Shown: piece after piece, positions 56,665 through 64,000 of the stretch
Layout of the letters: every line of letters begins with the position of its first letter
How positions within the stretch are numbered: position 1 is the stretch's first letter
Origin: Sequoia sempervirens
Taxonomy: Eukaryota; Streptophyta; Pinopsida; Cupressales; Cupressaceae
Direction: 5' to 3'
Assembly (NCBI GenBank): GCA_007258455.2
Contig: VDFB02275579.1
Location: 16,241 to 80,240 of the forward strand
Length of the DNA: 64,000 nucleotides
Made by a program: the position numbers and the translations under genes
The notes under the pieces: generated by a model
Told to the model about the DNA's origin: nothing
Database searches by the model: none
Seen by the model: only the letters and a program-made list of their open reading frames with translations

Positions 56665-57912
56665 TACCAAAAATCACAACATAACAATGAAAGTACTTAT
56701 TCCTCCAATAATGCCAAGCATACACATTTAGAAAAATGCCAAGAGGGATCTTTGTGCCTTTCTCAACCCCATTCCCATGGGTTGCCTTCTATCCAGAGAG
56801 AACCAAAGCTAAGTGTTTAACATGAATATCATCATACAACACCAACATATATACAAGAAATGAAGTGGCCTCAATCCAACTTCCATACAAAATTAAGAGC
56901 AACACTTGCTCTTCCAACATATATATCTAAACAAAACACCACAAGCTTGCAAAATATAAACAAAAGTTTGAAGCAAAAATGCACATATAATAAACTCATC
57001 TCTGCACTTTTCAAACGCATGCATACAAAGAACAAATTGCAGAAATGGAAAAGATGGCCTACCTATCAAGATAGAATATAATGGAGGTGAAGAATTTTTC
57101 TCCTTGAATCCTTGTCTCTATACTCTTCAAGTTCTCAACAGGCTATGAGGATCTCTAGAAAGCTCAAGAAATGTCAAGAAAACAATAGAATTCTAACAAA
57201 AATCTTCCAACTCTCTTCAAAATCTTCAAGTCAATATTACAAAAATGAGGAATTCCGAATTAGCCTTTCGAAGGCCAAAAGAGAAGGCTTATGTGAGAGT
57301 ACCATGTCACACATTTCCATCCAATAGGATGGAGACACATGGCATCCCACTTGCCAATGTATCCATCCTCTTACTAGAATTAATTGCAAGGCCTTACCTC
57401 CCCGGTGCACCCACAATAGGCACACCATGTCAAGGCATGGTGAAGTGGATTGTAATCCACTTGCATATCCTTTGGGAAGATAAAAGGATTGTCCAAGCAA
57501 ACTCTCCATACTTCTTAGATGAATGTTCTTCCCAAAGGTGGAGTGAGTATTTATATTCATACATCACACTCAACTTAACCCAAAAAAATACCCTATCCCA
57601 ACATACCAACCCAAGTGGGTTAAAATTACACAAATATGAAGAAATCACTTTTTACACTCATTAAAAAAATAGCCCAAATAATAAATCTGAGTTTGTATTT
57701 TCAAGAGTAAATAAGTCATAAAATTCATCCACATTAACAGTTCTAACAAAATAATAATATAAGACTAAAGATCAAAATAATAACCTTAGACTAAATGAGT
57801 GTAAAAATTCTGAGCCAACTGATTTTTGAAAATCCGAGTCATAGTCCTCAAATACTAGTTGATCAAGTTAATCAAAGTCTTGAACATCCAACCAAGTTTT
57901 ATCCATAAAAAA
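56665..57912. other. no recognisable gene between D and the chromovirus LTR
   Basis: Overlapping frames on both strands at 57112-57664 (up to 139 codons) have low-complexity or non-protein-like composition and match nothing I know. This may be part of an old LTR. AT-rich near 57660-57900. Confidence 0.45.
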
Positions 57913-59312
57913 TGTCAGAACCCTGGTGGTTCTCAAATTGAAACCCTAATTGTTTTTGTATTGTTTTTGCAAATTTTCGATTTTTTGTGTTTTTGAAGTT
58001 TCTTACAGGCAAAATGAAAAATTGCGATTTCTCTAGAAATGCTAAATAAATTCATAAAAAATTCAAATCAAATCTAAATCTTCTCAGAATGATCTTAAAT
58101 ATGCCAGAGTTCATATGCGCACTGTTTTATTATTTTTTCCAGAGCTTTTACAATGAAGAAAGTTGATAAATACATAAGAAATGAATTATTTGTGAAAAGA
58201 ACCTGATGGCGGCTGTAATAAATGCTGAATGGTACGGCCAGAAATAAGAATGAAGCTCCAGGCTCTGAAAACGATGCAAGATCTCCAAAAATGTCCCAGA
58301 GAAATCCAACGCCTAGACCTCAATGCCAGAATCTGTAAGCAGAAGTCGAATCTCTGAAGGAATAAAGGTACGGCCTTGCTGGTACGGCCAGGTACAGCAA
58401 TGAATTAAAAAGTACGGCCTCTTGTAATATGTGTGCCAGAACACTGATAACTGATCTCTGCTCAAGTCGCCCCTGTCTGCTGATGATTATCTCTGAAAAC
58501 CTCTGCCAAAAAGGATGAATAAGCACAATCTGTGATCTCTGTGTGAAATCACCAAGTGCAAGCTTCAGCTGGTATTTCACAGCCTCAGTCTGCCTGATCT
58601 CTGAAGAGTTTTCGTTCTCCAGAAACATTCGTCTGCCGGAAACCCTAGGGTTTGCAAACTCCAAAGCTCAGATGCAAGAAGACAAAATTGAATAATAATC
58701 AAGATAGTTCGATTTTGTCTTGAAGAGGTATATATTGCTCTTTGAGAAAATTCGACCCAACTCACTTTAAAATAATCATTTAAATTAAATGATTTAATAC
58801 GCCTTTTAAACTTAGGAGAAATCATTAATTATTGGCGTCCCCTTTTTAATGAATATAAAATACTCATTAAGTCACTTTTAATAATATATTATAAAGTATA
58901 ATTAAATACTTTATAATTAAGCCAAATAATTAAATATTTAAATATTTCAATAAAGTGACTTTTTATAAAGTCAAAAATATTAAATATTTAATAATCCATT
59001 AAATACTCCTTATTTCTCCATCTAAACAACCAACTGCTGAACTGGGTCGATCCTGAGCTGAATGGCTGAACCAGGTGCCCTGCCCGAAATAGCAGCTTCC
59101 GCCTGACCTCACTTTCTAAAAATAGAAAGTTTCCTGAAAATACTCACTGGAAGATTCTGCGAAGGCCCAACCTGATACAACTGCAAACTGGAGCTACCAA
59201 ACACTGAGCAATGGCTCCAGATGATCCTCTGCACACTCCTGTCAGCCTACGAGGATCGAATTGATAGGCTAACCTTGTCACCAGCTGTGCTGACTAGGAT
59301 GGGGACATGACA
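57913..59312 (-). mobile_element. 3' LTR of the Ty3/gypsy chromovirus
   Basis: On the minus strand the LTR starts TGTCATGTCCCCATCC at 59312, directly after the purine-rich tract, and ends GGGTTCTGACA at 57913. It is 1,400 bp with TGTCA/TGACA inverted ends. A TATATACC near 58735-58727 could be its TATA box. It contains one ACTTTCTAAAAATAGAAAGT palindrome (59111-59130), shared with elements A to D. The partner LTR lies beyond the window. Confidence 0.75.
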
Positions 59313-59827
59313 GTCCGCCCTCCCTGAAATTGCTTGTCCTCAGGCAATCTCAACTCTGGATGCTGTAAGATCTCCTCTGACTCCCATGTAGCATCCTCAA
59401 CTGGCAAATCTCTCCACTTGACCAGATATTCCCTGATCACACGCCTCCGTAGGTGTCTCTCTCTCATCTCGAGGATAGTCTCAGGTACTAGTATCAATTT
59501 CCCTTCGTCATCAAGGGGTGGTAAAACTGGAGAAGGTATAACATGCTGACCCAATGCCTTTTTCAGGCGAGAAACGTGAAATACATTATGGACCTTGCTA
59601 TCAGTTGGCAAGTCCAACTCATAAGCAACCTCGCCCACTCGTCTGACAACACGAAATGGACCATAGTAGCGAGGTTTTAGTTTCTCACTTACTTCCTGGT
59701 GGAATTGTGATCGGCTGCAACATGGGGTGCCCTCAAAGTCTGGCTCAACCCTCCCGATCCGGCCTCTGCTTAACCTCGGATCTGTCCTCGGATAACCAAT
59801 CGAGGAGAGACAAGCCCGATAAAACAC
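59294..59827 (-). pseudogene. integrase C-terminus with chromodomain
   Basis: The frame contains KLKPRYYGPFRVVRRVGEVA and YELDLPTDSKVHNVFHVS (the GPY/F module of gypsy integrases). The C-terminal chromodomain is REYLVKWRDLPVEDATWES, with the aromatic residues (Y, W, W) that line a histone-peptide cage. This makes the element a chromovirus. The chromodomain is thought to steer integration to chromatin marked by histone methylation. The stop falls within the first bases of the LTR, overlapping the polypurine tract. Confidence 0.88.
59313..59325 (-). other. polypurine tract next to the 3' LTR
   Basis: The minus strand reads AGGGAGGGCGGAC immediately before the TGTCATG start of the LTR. This is the place and composition of the plus-strand primer of LTR retrotransposons. 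It lies inside the end of the coding frame. Confidence 0.65.
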
Positions 59828-60837
59828 TTCTCGCTCAAAAATATCAAATCCAGAAGGTTGGGCGCCTCATACCCGTACAAAGCCATAAAGGGGGTCATCT
59901 GTATCGTCATATGGTGAGTCGAGTTATAACAATACTCGCACAAGTAGATCCATCTCACCCAAGCTCTCTGCTGACCAGCTATGTAATTACGCAAATAACC
60001 CTCCACCCACTTATTAACAATCTCTGTCTGTCCATCTGTCTGCGGATGGTAGCTGGTACTCGGTGTCAGTTCGGTTCCGCACAGCCTGAACAACTCCTGC
60101 CAAAAGTTGCTCATGAACCGACTGTCTCTATCGCTGACTATCGTCCAAGGCAATCCATGCAGCCGGAATACCTCTCTGAAAAACAACTCTGCAGTCTGCG
60201 ATGCTGTGAAAGTAGTAGTAATCGGGAAAAAGTGTGCATATTTAGTCAACCGATCCACCACTACGTAGATGCAATCTTTACCCTGGGCTTTCGGCAAACC
60301 CGTGATAAAGTCCATTGATAAACACTCCCACTTCCTATCAGGTATCGGAAGTGGCTGGAGCAATCCTGCAGGATAAGTGTGCTCCTGCTTGTTCTGTTGG
60401 CACACAGAACACTCACGGACATACTGCAAAACATCAGTTTTCAGCCCTTTCCAAGTAAACCGTTCCCAAACCATTTTGTAAGTCTTGTAGTATCCAGGAT
60501 GGCCCGCCATAGGAAGGTCGTGAAAGGCTCTCAAAACTATGGTACGTACCTCAGAGTCAAGAACCAAAAGAATCCGCCCCTTGTAAATGATCAAGTCATC
60601 TACAATAGTGTACCTGTCGTCCTGCTCTGTCCTGTCAACGATGCTAGAAGCCCATGGGTTCTTAGCATACTCAGCAATAATCCGATGCCTCCAATCCTCT
60701 GTGATCTGTGCTAAGGCATTCAACTGGGGTCTGCGAGACAAGGCGTCAGCTACAACATTCTGCTTTCCCTTAATGAAAGTGATATCAAAATCATATGACT
60801 GCAGTTTACTGACCCATTTTTGCTGCCTCTCATTCAA
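59770..60837 (-). pseudogene. integrase with RNase H tail
   Basis: This 355-codon stretch starts NERQQKWVSKLQSYDFDI and FIKGKQNVVADALSRR (end of RNase H). The HHCC zinc-binding region follows (H...MAGHPGYYKT, then CSVCQQNK) and the DDE core: the first Asp in SMDFITGLPK, the second in IVSDRDSRFMS, the Glu in SYHPQTDGQTEIVNKW. The end (LSEKCFIGLVSPRL onwards) runs out of frame into the next stretch. The catalytic triad is intact. Relative to 60893-63277 the frame is shifted. Confidence 0.88.
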
Positions 60838-60892
60838 GTCTGTCTAGGAATGTTCCGGTTTGTTGCATGATGCGATGCGTTACAATTGCTGC

Positions 60893-63277
60893 CTACCAGT
60901 GCTTGCTGAACTTAGCCAATGCATGCATAATGGCTAACATCTCCTTGTCATAGATACTGTAAAATCTCTCAGGACCCCTGAGTTTTCTGCTCTCAAATGC
61001 AATCGGGTGTCGCTCCTGCATCAATACGGCACCAATGCCCTCTCCTGAAGCATCATAGAATAAATCAAATGACTTCGTAAAGTCAGGCAATGCTAGCACC
61101 GGACATGAAGTCATGATCACCTTAAACCTGTCAAAACACTCCTGCGCCTGTGGTGACCACTGAAAAGCCCCCTTCTTCGTCAAGTCTGTAAGGGGTGCGG
61201 CGTGACGTGAGAACCCGCTAACAAATCTCCTGTAGAATGCACACAACCCAATGAAACCTCTGAGCTGCGTAAGGTTCTCAGGTACAGGCCAGGCAACAAT
61301 AGCTCGGACCTTTTCAGGGTCCATACTCACTCCCTTGGCACTGATGATGTGCCCCAGATATAACAACTCCTCCATGCCAAGCTCGCACTTGGATTCCTTA
61401 GCATAGAAAGACTCGTCTGCTAAGATACCCAAGACTGTATCCAAATGAGCCGGATGCTCATCCCATGACCTGCTATAAACCAAAATGTCGTCGAAGAAGA
61501 CTAACACAAATCTCCTCAACTGAGCACTGAAAACCCTGTTCATAGTTGCCTGAAAGGTGGCAGGTGCATTGGTTAACCCGAAGGGTATAACCAAGAACTC
61601 GAAGTGACCGCAATGACACCGGAAAGCGGTTTTCTCAATATCCTGCTCCCTCATCTGAATCTGATGGTACCCCGATCTCAAATCAATCTTCGTAAAGAAG
61701 ACTGCTCCGTGCAACTCATCTATCAGCTCATCAATATGTGGAATAGGGTACCTGTTCTTGATTGTTCTTTTGTTGAGCTGCCTGTAATCGATGCACATCC
61801 AAAGTGATCCGTCCTTCTTCACCAATACAACCGATGAAGCAAAAGGGGATTTGCTAGGTCTGATATGACCCATAGCTAACAACTCATTAATGGTCTTCTC
61901 TATCTCATCCTTGAGTCGTTTCGGATGTCGGTAGGGAGTGATCATCACGGGCTTTGCACCCTCCTCCAACTCAATAATGTGCTCCGTACCCCTGTCTGGA
62001 GGTCTACCAGGTGGAATATCACTAAACACTTTGGAGTGTTTAGTCCTCAAAATCTGTATATCAGGGTGGTACTCACCCTTCTGTGGCTCCTGCTGGGCTG
62101 GCATCAACATGCACTCAGCCGCCCAGTCAACCATATCATGACGAATGAGCCTATCCATCCGTCTGAATGAAACCATCCTCAGATTACTGTCCCGAATCGC
62201 CTTGATGACATGTGGTCTCCCGTCAACCTTGAATTTCATTTCCATATCCCGTAGGTTGAGCGTGAACTCACCCAAATCATGCAACCATGCCATCCCTAAT
62301 ACAACATCTGTATCCCCCATATTAACAACATAGAATTCAGTCTTGAATTCATAGTTGTTCAATCTCATCGGAAGATCAGTAATCTTTTTGTCGCACCTGA
62401 GAGTATACCCGTCAGCCACCTTGACACGAATACCCTCGAGAGCCTCCGTCTGGATGCCACGCCTCTCAACTAAACGTGCATCAATAAAATTGTGTGTAGC
62501 ACCTGTGTCCAACAATGTAATCACTTTCTGACCTGCTAAGAGTCCACGAAGTCGAAATGATCCATCTCTCTGAAGGCTGGTCAAATGGGCTTCCTGTAGC
62601 TTCCTTCCACCTTCATGTTCAACCTCATTTTCGGACCTCTCATCATCTGAATGCTCGGAATCAGCTTGCTGGTCTGATAGATCAGATTGCTTTTCGCCCT
62701 CGTAAAACCACTCCATTTGATTATTTTTGACCTTCGGACGAAGTGGGCATATATGTTTTTCATCATAGGGTGCCTTGCACCAAAAACATAACTTTTTCTT
62801 ACGCAATTCATTCAACGTTTCCCTGTCAAATGGTGGTGCATTCTGTCTCTTAGGATCCGGTTGATCCTTTCTTCTGTCAAAAGGCCTATTCCTGTCATTG
62901 TTTCTGTCAAAAGGCCTATTGGGTCTCGTGTATGGTGTTGACCCTGAATTGAACTTGCTGCGAGGTGCTGCAAGCTCCATGCTTCTCGCCTTCCGCATGG
63001 CCTCCTGTAGCGTGGGTGGGTCAAAAGCCTTAACCCAACCTCTCATGGGTTCTGTCAACCCCTCAACGAAGAGTATGATGAGTCTCCGTTCTGAAATCCC
63101 TGTGACCATGACTGCCACTCTCTGAAACTCACCAATGTATGCATCCAAACTGCCAGTCTGTTTGAGCTGAGCTAACTCTCTGAAATACAGTTCTGGATCC
63201 TTATTATCAAATCTCTCTATCAGTCTGCTGGTGAACTCCTGATAGGTATTGACCGCATGATGGCCTAGCGTATACAT
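60893..63277 (-). pseudogene. gag C-terminus, protease, RT and RNase H
   Basis: This 794-codon stretch continues gag in the same frame. Capsid end comes first, then the zinc knuckle CFWCKAPYDEKHIC (about residue 165, near 62780), the aspartic protease active site LLDTGATHNFID (near 62505), and RT with KDGSLWMCIDYRQLN, FFTKIDLRSGYHQ, FLVIPFGLTNAPATF and the catalytic block VLVFFDDILVYS (near 61495). FFDD replaces the more common YLDD or FIDD; both Asp residues are present. RNase H follows with FDLFYDASGEGIGAVLMQ and RKLRGPERFYSIYDKEMLA. The frame ends at KFSKHW in a scrambled patch. The polyprotein would encode nearly all retrotransposition functions. Confidence 0.88.
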
Positions 63278-63328
63278 GCCATGGTGCCACCAATCATGTG
63301 CTACTCCGTCAAGATGTAAAGTAGCAAA

Positions 63329-63991
63329 TTAAATTGCCTCATCCTCCTGCATAGGTCTAAGTGACAAGTAATTGTCCAATTTCTGGACCCAAGACCTCGC
63401 TGATGTCTTTTCAGACCCATCAAAATATGGCAATGTAATCTTGCTCACCGCATACTGCAAATCTCTATTCACCTGTGCCTGCTGCTGCTGATGCTGTGGG
63501 GGTCTGCGGTCAAATCTACCTCCTCCTCTGGGTTTATAGACATCTATAAACTCATGAAATGTAAGTGCCTGCCGGATCTCAGGCGCTAGTGACATGTACT
63601 CACCATGAAATCTCGTCAAGTCTGCCACTGACATGCCATTCTGTGGCTGGAACTCCTGATGCTGTACCTGATGCTCTGCCCCTGGAGTCTGAGGTGGAGT
63701 CTCCCTAGGTAAGAAAGTAGGCTGACCTGGCCTACGCTCCTGGTAGATTGGTGACGGCTGTCTAGGTACGGATGCCAATGGCTGATCCACTGGTGTAGTC
63801 CCGCTCGTCTGTCCAATCTGAATGTAGTGTGGCTGTGTGGGTGTACACTGTCTAATGGTACCCATCAGCTGAGACATCATATCCATCATATTATCGTGCC
63901 TCCGTCTAAACTCCTCATCGGTGATATCACCCTCTGCATGCGCCTTCCCTGGATCCCTGCGAGTCTCTGAGGAAGTCTCACGTTCTGCCAT
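63329..63991 (-). pseudogene. gag N-terminal part
   Basis: The ATG at 63991 opens a 220-codon stretch: a charged N-terminus, a Pro/Gln-rich linker, LTRFHGEYMSLAPEIRQALT, and the start of the retrotransposon capsid domain (ITLPYFDGSEKTSARSWVQK). It stops at TAA 63329-63331, but the same frame continues with WW- and LTEPMRGWV-containing capsid sequence, so the stop is a lesion rather than a natural end. Confidence 0.8.
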
Positions 63992-64000
63992 TAGGGTTGC

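Larger units (their letters stand above)
59294..63991 (-). mobile_element. Ty3/gypsy chromovirus gag-pol region, nearly intact
   Basis: One minus-strand unit of about 1,560 codons begins at the ATG at 63991 and reads gag, zinc knuckle, protease, RT, RNase H, integrase and chromodomain, ending just inside the LTR. Gag and the first half of pol share one frame, broken by TAA at 63329-63331. A degenerate patch near 60890-60840 needs two shifts, and another shift falls near 59800. All catalytic blocks are otherwise recognisable. The few lesions mark a comparatively young but inactive copy. The 5' LTR and primer-binding site lie past base 64000. Confidence 0.9.

Noticed and set aside
57245..57664. 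139-codon frame and overlapping minus-strand frame of 107 codons
   Set aside because: Both strands are open without recognisable domains, and neither has splice or promoter context; probably chance in a less AT-rich repeat.
59656..60318. 220-codon plus-strand frame
   Set aside because: It is antisense to the chromovirus integrase; its peptide shows no independent family signature.

Overview
This 64 kb window looks like repeat-rich nuclear DNA of a large-genome seed plant, most likely a conifer or other gymnosperm. The reasons are AT-rich non-coding DNA, nested LTR retrotransposons, a degraded chromovirus-type and an older Ty3/gypsy element, a plant hAT transposon, and one exon of a plant soluble inorganic pyrophosphatase with no further exon in the remaining 17 kb. 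The species is an inference. I saw no bacterial operon, CRISPR array, rRNA or tRNA.

Layout. 1-4.5 kb: AT-rich DNA without a recognisable gene. 4.5-11.4 kb: a heavily decayed minus-strand Ty3/gypsy element (gag, RT, RNase H and integrase remnants, plus a possible LTR). 11.2-13.0 kb: rearranged direct and inverted copies of its gag-leader region. 13.0-27.1 kb: element A (12996-27073) carrying a second element B (17207-26745). Each has TG...CA ends and its own exact 5-bp target-site duplication (CTACT for A, CTTCT for B). 27.9-29.3 kb: a minus-strand poly(A) retroposon with an 18-bp duplication. 30.1-38.6 kb: element C, a minus-strand relative of B with target duplication GGATA. 39.4-43.1 kb: a complete-looking hAT transposon with 8-bp duplication ATATATTG and a three-exon transposase gene broken by one stop and one frameshift. 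44.4-45.3 kb: a local tandem duplication. 46.9-47.1 kb: the pyrophosphatase exon. 47.8-51.9 kb: a 4.08-kb palindrome. 52.1-56.7 kb: element D, again a single TG...CA unit with a 5-bp duplication (ATATG). 57.9-64.0 kb: a nearly full-length minus-strand Ty3/gypsy chromovirus (LTR, chromodomain, IN, RNase H, RT, PR, gag) cut by the window edge.

The most unusual content is the A/B/C family. Each copy is one uninterrupted TG...CA unit flanked by a 5-bp duplication, as expected of a solo LTR, with a TATA box, a conserved GGGGAGTCCCC-type palindrome and an AATAAA signal near its 3' end. B is 9.5 kb and C is 8.5 kb. Their U3-like part holds (i) an array of CTATTTTTAG palindromes, (ii) a long array of GCGCC-containing units spaced about 40-80 bp, (iii) an internal TATA box, and (iv) a reading frame of about 1,130 codons for a protein I do not recognise. 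A is a 4.5-kb member lacking that frame. D, whose ends match the chromovirus LTR rather than A/B/C, shares the CTATTTTTAG module. In-frame stops in B and C are almost all TAG or TGA where the other copy has CAG, CAA or TGG, as expected from cytosine deamination in methylated, silenced copies.
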